Positions 1 to 14,946 of a DNA stretch of 64,000 nt are shown piece after piece. Position 1 is the first letter of the stretch. Each line of letters starts with the position of its first letter. Location: the NCBI RefSeq assembly GCF_028389875.1, contig NC_084702.1, positions 69,847,582 through 69,911,581 of the forward strand, given 5' to 3'. The stretch is from Rhea pennata (Eukaryota; Chordata; Aves; Rheiformes; Rheidae). The notes under the pieces were generated by a model. The model ran no database searches. It saw only the letters and a program-made list of their open reading frames with translations, and had not been told where the DNA came from. Position numbers and translations under genes: made by a program.

Positions 1-3000
1 TGAGAAACATGGCACGAACAAGTTACACGTCCACAAGAGGACGAAGGGAGAAGCACCAAGCAAGGCAGTGAAACTTAGCTCCACAAAGGCAATAAAGGCA
101 AAAAAGAGAGAAGCTTGGCTGTGGGCTCCAAAAGGGAACAGGTAGGGAAGCATATTTTCTGATAGGGAAGGACAGTCATCTTACCCATTGGAGCAAGTTA
201 TCACCACTTTGTATCTAGATGCCCACCCTGAGCTGCATTTGATTAAAGGGCAAGTGAGTTCTAGCGCAGACTATGAAACACAGCCATGTTCTGGCCACAG
301 AAGGAGGATTTTTCTGTCCTTTAGAAAACAGAGGGAATGATGATAAATGGGGTTAGCTTTCAGGAGGAAGTGGGACAGAGAGATGAGACATCTCAAAACC
401 AATCAAGGGTCCAGCCATACACAACGCTTGAAAGGAGCAAACACACTGAAGAGTGTGTGTGCTGGGAAACCACAACTTTGCTCACTGAACCAGCTGTGAG
501 CTGAAGGCATGCAGAACAGTTCTGGTGTCAAGCTGTTTCTGTGGCTCACTCCATCCAGTTTTCAGTGACTTTAAGATAAGCTAGATAGTTACCTAGCAGG
601 AGTCAAAGATCTGGCTGGATTCTTAGTAATGATGTAAGTATTAAAACCTGTTTACAAACAATATGGCAGCAGAGGATAGGTGATAGCACAAATGACACAA
701 GTTACCTTATCATGCTCCTCATCACAGGGTAGAAAGAGGGTACTGGTTTGTCTGAGGCATACCAAAATTTTATACGCACACACATATATACACATACATC
801 CTTCATATATCTACGCACACATATATACACACGCTTCATGCCCTGCTTCCTGAATGCTGAGGGCCTCATCCCAGCCATACCAGCAAGCAGGCACTCATGG
901 GCAGACAGTTGACCCATGGTCTTGCAAACCCACACAACTACAGTGGGCAAAGACCCATGAATGATGAACTGTGTGTGACAAAACTCCTGATCCTGAAGGA
1001 TGATGGCTACCTAAATCGGGATGTGGATAGAGGCCCAGAAATGGTGTTTCTGCCTCTCTGGAGCTGATGCTAACTTGACCCCACCCATAGGGATTGTCCT
1101 CTGCATCTTAATATTAGCAATCCATTCTGTATGATCTGGATAAGATGGCAATATAAATGCAGTCTGCATGTTTATAAGCATCACTACAAAATTTGTACAA
1201 AGTTACAGACAGAACTTTCTACTTTAATCCTTGCTTATTGCAGCACTTGAGAAGCTAAGTTATTTATTTAGGTATCTTAAGTAACTGAAGAAAGGGATTG
1301 CTCAGTATTAGAAATGGACATGCAGAAGATCACCATGGGTTATCACACAGCTGATAAACTTACTGAGAAAATTCCTAAGAGAAATCACACAAATTAGGCA
1401 GTGGTTAAACTCTATTGCACCTGCAGATCAGTTCTGCACAGGAGGCTGCATGAAAGGAGCAAAAGACATACTAGTTCAAAGATATTTAACCTAAAACTGG
1501 CTATGAGGAAAGCTACAGAAAAGCAGATATACATCTGAACATCATTCCATCTATGTGTTTAGGAGAGATTTTGATGCTTTTTTGATATTATTTTTAAGAA
1601 TGAATTAAGACATTGCTCTCTAGCTAAGCAAGTTTATATGTAATCAGTCATATGTTGCTTAACTTGCAGATCTTCCACAAATAAGGAAAATATTATTAAA
1701 AGCTGAAAGAAAATAGGTTAGAATTATATTTCAATAAGCTAAGAAAAGATACACAGGGCCAAATTAATCTCTGTTGCCATCACACTGACCACAATAGAAT
1801 TGCATCTGAAAAGTTTTGCATCAGTACTGCCAGCCATATATCTACATCTTAAAAAAAGCTAATGCAGTGAGCCAAATTTCTACACTACTCATGCTTTGAA
1901 TGCCACCCAAATGGAAGTGCAATACTTCAGTCCTGTTGCTGAGGAGCCCCAACCCACCAGCTCTTACACACATGGACCTCCCTTCTCAGCTTTACTGAAG
2001 AGCAAGCAAAGATATGAAAAGAGACCTTTAACAGCCCTGAGCCCATTACGAAATTGGCCTCCTGGGACAGATGAAAAGTCCATTTAGCCCAGTATTCTGC
2101 ATCCAGCAATGGAAAAGGGGAGGGGGGGCTGTCTAGGGCATGGCCTGATAAGTCTTTCCAGTTTCTACTATTTCTTCGTAGACTCCCAGAAATGGAAATG
2201 TTGGTGAGTACATCCCTTCCTGGTTCTTTTAACATCCCTTTATGGGGAGGACTGCTCATCCCCTTGAACCTGCTGGTGCTGTCTGCTTCCACCCCCTCCA
2301 GCGGCAGTAGGCTCCAGAAGTGCCATCCTTCCTGTTTTAAACCCCTCCCAGGCTAATTTCACCTAGTGCCACCTGGTTACTGAATTGTGGGACTTACTGA
2401 ACAGCAGCCTGCATTTTATCTATCCACCATCTTCAGGTTTTTCTAAATCTTACTTATGAACCTCCTCAGCCAACTCCCCTCCAAACACAAGAGTCACAGT
2501 CTTACCAGGGGCCTCACCCAGGTGCAGGAACTCCATGGAGCACATCTAGATGTCACAGAGCATCTGCCTTTGAACTCAAGTAGCAAACTACATGTTTTGT
2601 AGTTAAAATAAAAGATGCAGTTCATAATCATTAATATATGCAGGATGAAACGTAGAGAGAGTTGACAGGCATAAGATTTGAAATCTAAATATTTAAAATA
2701 CTACTTTGCAATTTTTTTCTGATTGCATACAAAAAACTCTCTAATTATGGACTTGCACTAAACAAATTTTGAAAGAAGTTTTATGCTCTTATGCACAAAT
2801 CAGATGTTTTCCAGCTATAACAGCAGGTTTGACATCTCCCATAGGAACTGTGGAAAAGTGGTGATCACAAATGAGGCAGTGGTAATACCTGCTCTGTTTC
2901 AGATCCTTCAGGATTAGGTTGCCTGCCTGAACCTGAGTTATGCTGTCAAAGATGATACTACAGTGCCTCAAATACTAGTCTTGCCCTAGGGAACATTCAA

Positions 3001-4655
3001 AGTGTAATTAAAAACCTCCCAGTTCTTATCTTGTCGCATTAGGCTGTTGCAGTTGGAGTTGCAAGTGCTTTAGAATAGCCAAGCTCCAGTAGGTAACACA
3101 CTCCCAATAAATATGTATACAAAGGTCTTCTAACTGAAATAAATGGTTAAAATTTCAGTGTGATTCAATTATATGGTATACAGTTTACAGAGTAGTTAAT
3201 TCCACAGCATTTCTAAAACATATCATAAATATCTTGACATGGTCCTCAGCAAAGAATGAGAGTCTAGTTTAGCTTAATGACAAACCTTAACAATATTCTC
3301 CAGCTTTTCAAGTATAAAATATTGTTTTTTAAAGCAAATGAGAAACCAGCTGGTATTTTTTCCCCCTTCCAGATTCCCTGCAAAGCCAAGTGTCTAAACC
3401 AATCGTACTCACATTTCAGAAAACATCAGCCTCCCAAGCTGAAAACTCATCTGCCAAACTCTAGACTGAAAGGAATTTGGAGGTGAGGTGCATGATACCA
3501 ACTGTAAATTCCACTGGGGGTTTTAATGGAAGCACTGACAGCACAACATCATACACGCAACCTTACCTTCCTGGATGGCCCATAAAACAAGATCTTCCTC
3601 AATTGCTGCTTTGCTTCTGATTCAAAAATTGAGAAGTGCTGAGATGTAGCATTTCCTAACATTACTTGTATTACTTGCACGCGGTGTAAATGCTTCCCGA
3701 GGATTTGGGGCCCCGTTTCTACAAGCTGATGCCTGTGAGCCTGCACAAACTCCTGTTATCTTCAGCGGGGCTCTGCGGGGGTGTAAGAGTTTGCTTAAAC
3801 AGATCAGTTTGCAAAATCAAAGCCTAGGAGACTACACTAAGCACATTCTCATCTCTGTCTCCTCTCTTCCCTGCAGCTAGACCTTAGTTATCTCTCCTCC
3901 TAAGCCATCTCTCCTCTTCAACTCAATCAGTCAAGGCTGTCTTATCCCAGCTTTCTCTGCACTGAACTTCACAATCTCCATCTTTTTATTCAGTAGGCAG
4001 GATGTTTTATTCACCAAATGTTTCTTTTCCTAGTCACCAGCCACCTCTTTACACTTATTAAAAGCTCAGTCTGCCCCCAAGCAGGATCAGCCTCAGCTCA
4101 TCATAACTTTCACTCATGAAAGAAGCCAGACCTGAATTACAGCTGATGTTTTCATGAATTAGAACAGAGCTATGATATCCAAGTCCCAAAACAGTATCTG
4201 ACTCTTCAGGGACATGTTTATGGTCAAATTCTGTAAACTTCCTTCTATGGAATTGTTTTTAAGCTTAAGAACAAACTTGCTTGTACTAAATGCTGTAAAA
4301 TACACTTTTGAAGAAAGACTAGTCGTAGTGTAACTATCAAGACTGTTGGTCTGTCACATGTCTCTTAAGCCTTGCACATCAGTCTTCACTTTGACTGTTT
4401 TATTTCAAGGCCAAACTTGCAAAATGTAACCAACTGTATGACCCTGAAAATCCTTGATTCTCCGTGGTTGGAGACTGGTTTTCACTTCCTTATGATGGCA
4501 AGATTCAGGCTAGTTTGTTTTGATTCACAGAAATGTTGTTGGAAACTAAACATTTGGGAGAAATTTAGATTTGTTAAATCTTTCATAAAGGGCATGTCTG
4601 ACCTTGGTCATTGCATACGCTTTCCAGCAAGTCTATATTTTGGCAGAACAAAAAA
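1..4655. other. Gene-free flank, distal part
   Basis: No ORF here resembles a known protein. An imperfect CA/TA repeat lies at about 775-835. About 2,070-2,340 (GTCCATTTAGCCCAGTATTC and following) looks like an old dispersed repeat, but I cannot assign a family. Confidence 0.55.
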
Positions 4656-5195
4656 TGAATGAAGTTGGATGTTGACCTCTGGCAATGACCAAGTCCGACC
4701 CCCCTGCTCAAAGGTGAGTCAGCTAGAGCAGGTCCAGCTGTGACCATCTCTGAGGATGGAGACTCCACAACCTCTCTGGGCAATCTGTTCCAGTGTTCAT
4801 CAGTCTTAAAGTAAAAAAACTACTTATGTCTAAATGGAATTTCCTGCACTTTAGTTTGTGCCTGTTGGTTCTCATTCTGTCACTGGGCACCACTGAGAGG
4901 AGTCTGCCTCTATCTTCTTCACACCCCCCTCATTAAGGTATTTACAAATATTGATAATATCTCCCTAAGCCTTCTCCAGGATGAAGAGTCCCAGCTCCTC
5001 TCAGCCTCTCTTGGTGTCAGAGATGCTCTGACTAGAGCATCATTTAATCATTTTTGTGGTCCTTCACTGGACTGCTCCAGTCAGTCCACATCTCATGTTG
5101 AGCAGCCCAGAACTGGACCCAGCACTCTAGATGTGGCCTCACCAGTGCTGAGTAGAGGGGGAAGGATCACCTCTACCATTTGCCATCATTAATTA
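4656..5195 (-). mobile_element. Old, degraded CR1 LINE fragment
   Basis: Read on the minus strand this follows the CR1 3' region. On the plus strand, ACCCCCCTGCTCA, GAGACTCCACAACCTCTCTG, GCAATCTGTTCCAGTG and GAACTGGACCCAGCACTCTA match the CR1 reverse complement in order. There are many substitutions and no intact frame, so it is much older than the copies in ZFR introns 2 and 6. Confidence 0.85.
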
Positions 5196-5530
5196 AACCA
5201 TCTTGTCAACAGGAACAAAACTACATAACTGATCCTTGCTTATGGCAGAAGTCCCTATCCCTCTTCTCATTATGACCCTGAAAACCCAGGTCTGTGACTA
5301 GTCCTTCTGGACACAACTATTTGCTGGTGTATTACTGGACTGGAAGCTCAGAAAAAAATATTTGCCATTTATCCATCTAATCCCAGATCTTGCTTTAATC
5401 CAAAGAAACTGTTTTGGCATAACAAATTACAGAACTGTGCACAAATCCAGCCCTCTGAGGTGGAAGGCAGGCATGTTCACACACTGTTTTCCCCAGGTCT
5501 GCTTATTTTTAGTTTGCATTCTTGGGTCTG

Positions 5531-5575
<45 letters not shown>

Positions 5576-8500
5576 CACATCACTTGCTTTTCCATTGGGA
5601 TAAGGTTTAACTTCATTTTTGAATGGGATATTTTTCATTTTGGCAATTTTAAAAGATATTCAGCATAAGACTAAATCCTGGGTTTACATGTGGGGAGAAC
5701 CTGCTTTAAATTTTCATATTTCACTGACAAGATAGTTACTTTTTTTCAGCTTAAAATCTGTTGGTCAGTAAAGGTATTTGGCCAGGTATCTTCAGCACTT
5801 ACTCCTGCTAGAACTGCTAACTACTTGGACCACCTGTTTGCTGAAACTCGATACACGCATCTTTGCCATCATCTCTATTAACTTAACAGATTGTTAGAGT
5901 GGACCCCTAGATTCCTCTCTGTTAAAAAAAATTATATTATAGAATACATTCAGAAATAGATTGTTAAAAAACAGGAACAAAAGCACACTCATCTTCCTGC
6001 TTCTGTTAGAGAAAACATTCACCTGGCCTCCCCACAGTATTTACAGCTAATCTGTTTCCTGATGCTTTTACAAAAACTTTCACGGTGAGATAGACCTTCA
6101 GCTTCCATATCAACAGAATTTTGCTTTCATTGGACTGTGACAGGGCTTTTTGAAAAAATTCAAGCAACAAAGTACTGCTTTCATTCTTCTGTAGCTGTCA
6201 TCCATCCTACAAAACCCAAGAACAACTGGAATTTCAGTAAACCAGTTATCACTACCAGAAAGATATACTTTGAAGCCCTCTAAACAGGATCTGCCAACTA
6301 CAGTTCTCCAGAAAGATGCTGGGACTAAGTCTACAGAGTTCTGAATGAGCAGCCATAAAAAAGGGCGTCCCACTAGGGCATCCCCCTCTCTTCTGTCCAC
6401 CTGCTCCTTCCAGGCAGCCTACCCACATGGAACCTACCACAAAAACACACAGCAGGGTTACACTCCACCTTAGTTCTCCACCTATGTCAAAGCATCTTCC
6501 TGCACCCCAGGAAAAGGTACATGTTATAAGTTGAGACATGTAATAAGAGAGGCAATAAAGTCAATAGAGAGAAGCACTTTCAAATTGATAGAATTCAAAG
6601 TTCAAAGGGTGGAGGGGTGTTTTCAACATGTTCAGTCTTCCCTGCTTTGGAAAAATGCTGATGGGATTACACTTGCAGATCCCCAAGGGCAGGAACTACA
6701 TTACATAATCAGATCTATTTCTCTCTTTCTACTTAGTAAACCTATAAATGTAGCAAATACGTTTCAATATTAGAATTTAGTAAAGATTGACAGGTTCTAA
6801 ATTTTCCATCATTTAATTAGTCAAACTGTAACATATAAATGCATGTTTTTCCTTTGTCCAGAACAAAGGGATTTTTCCCCCTTCTCCCAAAACAGCAAAT
6901 TTTATGGAAAATTTTGTATTTATTTTTTGTAATTCTGGGCTGAGACCAAGTTTCCAAGTGGAAGCAAATTTCTATGTCCAAGATGTAACCTCTGAAAAAC
7001 AGTTTATAATGAGAATGCTGACACAATCTTAAGTGGAGTGACATGAACGGCGCCAATATAATGTAGTCAAAACATGTGGGAAATAAAGTATTTTGTTCCA
7101 GAAGGATATGAAATTCCCAACTCAGAATAAAGTATATGTCTGGTATTTACTGGATTCTACTAAACATAACTGTTTTGCAAAACATACAAAGGCTCCAGGG
7201 AATATAGAATTCAATCATATTTCAAAACCTCTTCATCTCAGATACACTTGAGACAAAGACTCACAAGCCATAGGGGGCAACTCCTTTTCCTTCCCCCAGG
7301 AAACAAGAGGATCCATCCTGAGTGAATAATGCTAATAGGCAGATCTTTTGCTGAACCCCTATTTTACCTAGCAGTAGTGTTTGAAACCCCACATAAAATA
7401 AAAATGTTACAAACCACCTTAAATAATGAACTGTGTAACAGGCAACCACAACAATCCACCAAAAAAGAGTGGGAATTTATACATCCTTTGCAAATCAGCA
7501 GAGATGGTTTCAGCACTGACACAAAGCAGAATCTCACATCAGCTATTAGCATGTTATTCTCTATTAGGTGTTAATCACCGATGTTAGTCAGTTCAGAGAG
7601 CCCCTTCTCCTAAAGGGTTTAATTTCAGGCTCTCTGCCATTTGCTCCAGCCAACTTTTAAGTCCTCTCAAAGTCCTAACATCAAGATGGATACAGAGATC
7701 TGCCAATACAAACCCAACAACTACACCAAAAGGCAATGAAGAAATTGTGTGAGGCAGTAAGAAACACACAGAGCTAATTGCACTTTTACAAGTCACTTAC
7801 TGCAGGAAGTATAGAGAAAAGGTCTTCAAAAGTGATTTGAATAAGAGATAACTTGGGGAACAGGATGAGTCTGTCCCACAGAGGACAAGAACCTAGTGCA
7901 GAGCAGAGAGCTGCAGAAGACACTTGCTGAGCTCTGACACCTTTGGCAAGGCAGAAATAGGAAGGAATAGCCATAAACAGCAAAAGGATCAAGAGGGGTT
8001 GGAAATCAAGGCTTATACTAGACAAGTTAATATTTTTCCCCTTGGGTAACAAAAATGTAACATCTTATATTTGTTAAAGAGTTGCCCCTCTACCTTTTCT
8101 TCCCTTCCTGTCCTGCTCTTTCCTTGCCACTGACTCTGGCATTTCTCTAATCAGAGACAAAAATATTTCTCTCAAGAAAAACTATTCACTTGTTTCTGAT
8201 GGGTTAGTTTTCTGCCAAACTGACCCATCGAATGGAGAGAGGAACAGACAGCACCTTCTCCAAATTAGTGAACCATTAAATTGGTTTAGCCAACTCTCCC
8301 CTTAGACGCAGTCCTAATTTGAACATAAAGGTGATTCAGCTTCGCTACCAGGCTAAAGTGATGCAAAAGCATTTTGCCAGCAGGGAGCTACTAATGAGGT
8401 GGCTAAAGCCTCCTTCAACTCTGATGAATCCACACCTGATTACACACACAACTGGATTTCCAAAGTCTTACTATTAAATGTTGCTTAGTTCTGAGCTATT

Positions 8501-11500
8501 TTCGCAGGTGACAATGCCTATCTTAGGAAGACTAAGATGTGAGCAGTTATTGGGACGAATCACCACAGTATACTGTTAGCAAAATTTCACAAAGTCTGTG
8601 TATCTTGGTAATAGTTACCAAGGCATATTAAACCCAGTAATCTAAAACACTTTACTTGTTATTTTAGCATAACAGACACCCACAAAAACAGCTATCAATT
8701 ACTTACTTTTAGCCTAGACATACAATGAAATTCCCACTAGTCACAGTCAGAATTCAATTTCACATCAGCACATTTTAAGCAGGAATGGCCAAGTGTTCGT
8801 TCAGTTCATAATATTTGAAATAATGCTGACATCTAGCGGCTGGGCCCAGTCACAGACATCATCCTAGTCCCTAAAGCTATTGTAGTGTGAACTTAATTTA
8901 TCATCACCACCTTCAGTTACTAAAGGCTCCAGCTGGAAGTGACATGCTGCTCCCATCATGCACTATTCAAACAACAAATACGGATCCTAGTTCTACAGAG
9001 ATTATGAATTAAATAGGAAGGGTAAAGAAGAGAAAAAAATATTAGTTTTCTCATTTTGTACATGGAAATTACCAGGAAGTAAATAAAACTAGGAAGCAAG
9101 ATGATTAAAAGCTGATGAGGGTCAAGACTGTAGCCAACTGGAGTTAAGAGAGCTAAAGAGAGGTTTAGCCTTTTCCAGAAATACCAGGCAGGTACTCCAA
9201 CACTGTCAGATCCGATGAACTAGACTGAAGGTAGATCAGACACTAAACCCAGCCCAATTTCTACAGGGGCTTAGCTAACAGAACCATCTCAGAGTACGGC
9301 TGGTGGCTGGCTCTGTACTAGAGCATCGCTGCACCTGTGAGGGCAGAAAGCTTTCTAGGTTAGAGTATGGATCTCTAAAGACAGATTAAGAGAGTACATC
9401 TAGAAGAAGTAAAGGGGACTTCAGGACACTTCAAAAGATAGCCAGATAAGAGCCTGAAACCTGGCCAGAGCAATATAAAGATCAATGCCTTGTCCAGCAT
9501 CCTTACTGGGACAAGGAGTCTTCTGTTAAGCTTCAAAAGAAATAGAGCTATATTTTGCAAAGACACTTGAGCTGATCTCTGTCCAGAATTACAGCTCTGC
9601 TCAACTGATCTGCCAAAAACCTGGAAAAATCCAAATAGGTATACTTTTAACAGATCGACATCACTGCCCTTGTACCACTCCCACACTGAATTACCTCATG
9701 ATGGATTAAAAAACAATAACAAACCCCTTGTTTACCTAGTACAGCACATTCACAGTCTCCAGCATAACTTAAGTGAAAAGCCCTTGAAGATGAGACTGAA
9801 AACTATATATACATTTACAGTATGTTGACTGAACTGTGACATGATTCTGTCTCTTCAGGGAGTTGTACAAAGACTATCTGAAAGTCTCAAAGTTTGTTAG
9901 GACATAGGATGAAATCGTCTTCATCACCAAATTGCTCTCCTACCTGGTGCAGGAGCAGGACAGATAAACCAAGGATAAGGCAGTCACCCTTCCAGAATAG
10001 GGAGTTGTGACATTTCCTACTGACAAGGGGTACACTGTTCCTCAAAGCAAATTATTGGGCTAGAGGCACATTTGGTACAGCTGCTCTTACAGCCTTTTTC
10101 CTACCAAGACAGAAGCCCAAATAGACTATTGGGGTACCTTTTAACAGTACCTTGCCTCTTCTCAGAGCAGGCTTCAGTGGAGAAAGGCTGTTCTTCCAGG
10201 TGCTAAGGACTGCTGGAGATAACAGGTACCAGAGTAGACAGTAAGATTTCATACGCACCATTGCTGCTGGCACCAATATCCCAGGTATGCTGGAGGAATA
10301 ATTACTGGCAATGTAAGAAGCTGACAAGGGTGAAATATTTTAGGGGAAATTGCAAAAGGTAGCATCATAGTAACACTGCTGATCACTTAGGAAAACATGT
10401 ATTTAGTACAGAGATGGATTCATACTTCATGTGACAAACACCACTGTATATTAGTACCAGAATAATAAGGAAAAGAGCCCACCTTGTCACAGGACAAGCC
10501 ACAAAGCCCACACATAGCAACCTATTTTCACAACTTTTTGTAAAGTATTTCTCAAATTTTCGTACACTTCACAGCAGTAAATGCTCAGTGGTATCTGAAA
10601 TAGTTAAGTCCCTACGCATTAGGGGCAGTATGTGGCCTGTGTGATCTGTGCTGCTTTTTGTCTCATTGCTCTGGCAGCTTCCTTACAAGTTAAAAAAATT
10701 TAAGCAACTAAGAACACTTGTTATTTAAAATATCTTGAAAAATTAACATTGTCTGGTTTTAAAATACTGCTCAAAATAGTCATAGCAAGACAAATGTATC
10801 AGCACAACACTGACCAACTGATAAAGATAGAATTGATACAGAAACATTCTTCCTGAGAGCGGAAGATAATTGCTTTCTAATATCCCCTGTCCCATCAGAA
10901 ACACAGTAAGGAGGTGTCTTCTACGACAGCAGCTGTTTCAACTTTTGTTATTTTAAAAACAATGGCTAAAATCCTTGTCCCAAAGTCAAAGCATTGGCTG
11001 AAGGTTCATGTGTAGAAGCAAAGGAAAACTTTGTAGCAGATGTTTCATTTCTAAATGCTGCAGCTGCCTCAAAGGCTCTGTACTCCTGGCACCCAGCACT
11101 ACCGAACACAGAGTTTTGAATACTTGTGTGAAAAACACAGTATTTGCCATGATAGCCTAGTATTCTCTGAGCTAACTTCAGGCTTTATCCTTCTCATAAC
11201 ATGATCAATCTAGAAAACATGGAAGAGGCTGACCCTTAAAAACCAAAGTACAGAAAGTATCTAGGAAGTTCAGAAATGCCTTCAGAAGGGGGGACTGAAG
11301 CAAACATCTAGCATTCCAACCCCATGACACACTTATCACGAGCCACACACATGGAGATTTTCAGTTCTCCTGCAAAAATCTGCAGTGATCTTTTTACTCT
11401 TACATCCAAGAAATCCAAGTATATAGAGACTTAGTACCATCTACAAACTTACTGTTGCAACACACACATGCTGCACTAGTCTACTGAAATATTATGTATT

Positions 11501-14424
11501 ATTGTCAACAAAACTTGCAGTCGATAGCTGCTTATTTTATAGAGATTTATAGGAGTATTTATTAGAGAAAATATAGCAATCACTAATTATTGAGGTTTAC
11601 CCAGAAAAAAAATCTCAAAAATCTCACCTCTTTGAAATATCAAATACATCCTAGAAGATTTACCAACAGGCTGTCAGACAGCTTTACCAGAACAAGATTT
11701 TCTATTCAAATCTTGTATATCTTTAATATGAGAGGCAATTTGAATTCTTTCATTGCACTTTGTTATATAGGACCCTCACATACACTTTGCACTCAAGAGT
11801 TCCACAACAGAAAGATCCATCTGGCAACAGAATGGTTTTACCTAATCTTGCACTGTAAGTCCCACCCTAAATGAAAAAATGCTGCCTGTAAAATTATACA
11901 CAGCAATCAAAAGCAGAAATATAACCCAATGCAAAAGAGAACTAGGAAGTTACCTGATTAAAGTTATAAATCTCCTATGTGCTAATCTTAATCTTCCTGA
12001 AGACAAAAATATGCAAAATAGAGTATTTTATTACACAGAAGCTAAATATCCATCCAAATCTGGATTCAAAAGAAGAGATGCAAAAAAAAAAAAAAAAAAA
12101 AGTAGTCAGCTGTGCCTTTCATCACAGCATACTGCTAATGCCAAGAATTTGAGGCAATACTGACTTAAAGCAGATCAAACACATTGCACAAGGCACATAA
12201 CCCCTTTGCCCAAGGGGCAAACAGGCCTCTTCCTTCAACCAAGGATGCAACCTTCAACTCTCTGCAAGGCTTCAAAGTTATCCCGCAGCTTTATAGAACT
12301 CACTCTAGGTAAAAGCTTCAAAGTGTCAAAAGTACAAGTGAAAATGCCTTTAAAAATCATACCTTTACAGAATCAATTAGCCTTAAGTTAGCAGTCCTGA
12401 ACACTGTTTATCTAGAAAATATTTCATCATTTAACTTTCAAAAATACCGTACAGCAGAAGGTCACATGTTTGAACAAAAGCAGTTCAAATTTTTAATTTA
12501 GCATTTTAAAACAGTTTTGGGGTTAGCTTTTTCCCTTTCAAAATTAGAAACACAGTTTCTGGAATACATCCTGAAAAAGCTAAGAAAATACTTATTTCAT
12601 ATTAGCTGCATGTTTCCCTCTCCTCACCTTTTAAACAAGGTGTATCAAGCTTACAATTTCTTAAGATTTGACAAACCTTTATTTCTTTTAAGCTCAAAAT
12701 ACCAATCAGTCCCATCAAGATAACATAGGGATCTTATAAAATCTAGTAAAAAAAAAAAAAGTATCCAATCTTACCAGTTCATTTTAAAAACTGCCTGCAG
12801 CACATTAAAACAAATAGGAGCTGCAAAAACCTTTAGTGAACCTTTAACGAAGGAACTGAAAATACTCAGTTTTCCACAAACCAGTGACACAAAATTAAAA
12901 TATCATGGCATAAACACATTTATAGCAGGAGTGGGGAAAAGAGACAGTCTACAAAATTAAGCATTCCTAAACACATTTAACAGATAAAACAAGTTGACAT
13001 AACCTGTAAAAAGTGTGGTTTAATAGAAAAACAGAAGTACAATAGATCCTGTTCCAGAAAAAGTGAGAAGAGATACTCACTTTCCCCACAGCTATCCCAG
13101 ATGAGTAACTCTCAGATGGAATAAGGACTGCTTCTCCTAATTCTTAAACAGGACTGCAAACATATAATGACAAATCTCTTAAAAACCCACAGATCATGCA
13201 AAACAGATTAATTTACTGCATGCTTGTTCTCACATATAGTGTTGTTCAAAGGTTTCTTTGAACACAAGAGGGTAGTCTTTATTTGCACTGTAAGTGCTAG
13301 TCATTTCCACATGGTGTTACAGCACCTTAGGATGTTCTTTCAGGCTATCCAAGGAACCAAGTTTTCTTTCCATTAATCAAATCATCTGAGTTTGCAATTA
13401 GAAACACTCACTTATGACAAGGAGATACCCAGAAGATTGTTTTCCCCACAGGAATTGCCTCATTTTAGCATTTTCCAAGTTGCTAATATTCACTTGAGGG
13501 GAAAAATCATTTGTCCAGTACTTCACTATAGACAATAATCAAAACTACTATGAAGAAAGCCATTTCCTCTGGGAAGTACATACATCTCCAATGACTCCAT
13601 TTGGCAAGAGTAATCCAACTAGTTTAAGTATACTTTGCCTCAATGCTTCACAATATCTTCACACTTTTGCATAAGAATATTAAGCTGAAAGCAGGGGGCA
13701 AAAGGGTCGATTCACAGCAGAAAAAACATTGCCCATCAGATTCCTCTTCTGTAAGTCACTGGAGCTATAGCCGAAGATGAATCCTATCAGCAAGCAGAAG
13801 GTAGTAATCCGAACCAAGTACAACATAATGAGCCTAGGCAGCCTTCATCAACCCTAGACTGCATTTCTTCCCTTTGACACACATGTATTTGTTTCTATGC
13901 CTATATAAAGTGATAAACCAGTCATAAGAAAAAATCTGTACAGCTCAAGGCTACAATCAATTCATTCCCTACAGATTGCTTCACAGCAAGCACATGAAAG
14001 CATCTTTCCTAAAAAACTCATTAACCTAATTATGACCAACAATAAAACAGGTGAGAAGTTTCCCCCTATAATTTATTGTTAATTTATAGTCATATTAAAA
14101 AAAAAAAAAAACACACACTAAAAAGATAGTCTTCCCTTAAAAACAAAAAAACATTAGTGACTACTTTCCATGCACTTTCTTAGGTGTTTGAAACAGTGTC
14201 GTACCTGCCATTCCTGTATTTACACTTCTGTAAGGACAAACTTCCAGCCTTCTGGGCTACACAATCAAACCCTCCACCCACAAACTTGGAACAAGTAAGA
14301 TGAAGTGTTCAAATTTCAAAATTACAACAGTTTTGACAAACAGCAGTTTTCACAACAACTTAAGAACAATTAAGTTTCAGTGCATAGAAATTTCCATTAA
14401 AAATAAAAATATGCCAACACAAAT
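5196..14424. other. Gene-free flank downstream of SUB1
   Basis: I recognise no gene. The short open frames lack homology that I can see. It contains a 37-bp poly(T) (5535-5571), a 20-bp poly(A) (12082-12101) and scattered A/T runs. Its right part may include distal SUB1 3' sequence if a far polyadenylation site is used. Confidence 0.55.
5535..5571. repeat. Poly(T) tract, 37 bp
   Basis: This is an uninterrupted T homopolymer about 340 bp beyond the old CR1 fragment. CR1 elements do not end in poly(A), so it is not that element's tail. Confidence 0.95.
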
Positions 14425-14425
14425 C

Positions 14426-14431
14426 TTTATT
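14426..14431 (-). terminator. Candidate distal SUB1 polyadenylation signal
   Basis: A minus-strand AATAAA is followed by GATTTGTGTTGG and a T-rich stretch, a plausible GU/U-rich downstream element. It lies about 3.4 kb past the stop codon. It is an alternative or additional 3' end to the pair at 14919-14946. Confidence 0.35.
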
Positions 14432-14918
14432 TTCAGGTGTTCAAACTGGTATTACACATATATCTTTTGATTATTTTTATTTGAACATTAAGATAATTAC
14501 AGTTGGAGGATTCGTATCTCCAGTGGCCTCTCTGCAAAAGATACCACCAGAACAAAACATTCAACATTCCACATGGTTAACAACATGACATCTGAGTTAC
14601 CAAAATTACAATTACCATTTTTTTTCTTTTGCTAACAGATCACAAAAAGTACGTAAATGGGGCATTTCCTTTAACAGAAATAGCAAGGTCCTACATTTGT
14701 TTAATTTCAATATGGATGTCTGTACATAAGAGCAACATTGTATGTAACAGTTTGATTTAGAACACATACAATACTTTGGCAGCTCTGTGATGCCTTTTCT
14801 CCCTCCTAATTTCCATAATAGGTTTAACTTATAAAACATATTGCTAACACGCCCTGCATAAATATCAATAATCAAATGCATCTGTCTATAGCCACTTCAG
14901 TAGGAAAAAGAAACAATA

Positions 14919-14946
14919 TTTATTTTTCTCATATTACACATTTATT
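14919..14946 (-). terminator. Candidate SUB1 polyadenylation signals (paired AATAAA)
   Basis: Two AATAAA hexamers lie 22 bases apart on the minus strand. A U/GU-rich stretch (TTGTTTCTTTTTCC) follows the second, as expected of a downstream element. The distance from the stop codon is about 2.9 kb. Confidence 0.45.

Noticed and set aside
2070-2340. Old dispersed repeat resembling GTCCATCTAGCCCAGTAT-type avian repeats
   Set aside because: It looks repeat-like, but I cannot name the family or its boundaries with confidence.
10596-10640. CTCF-like CATTAGGGGCAG
   Set aside because: It is one G short of the core spacing and mismatched at two upstream positions, unlike the perfect match at 32,930.
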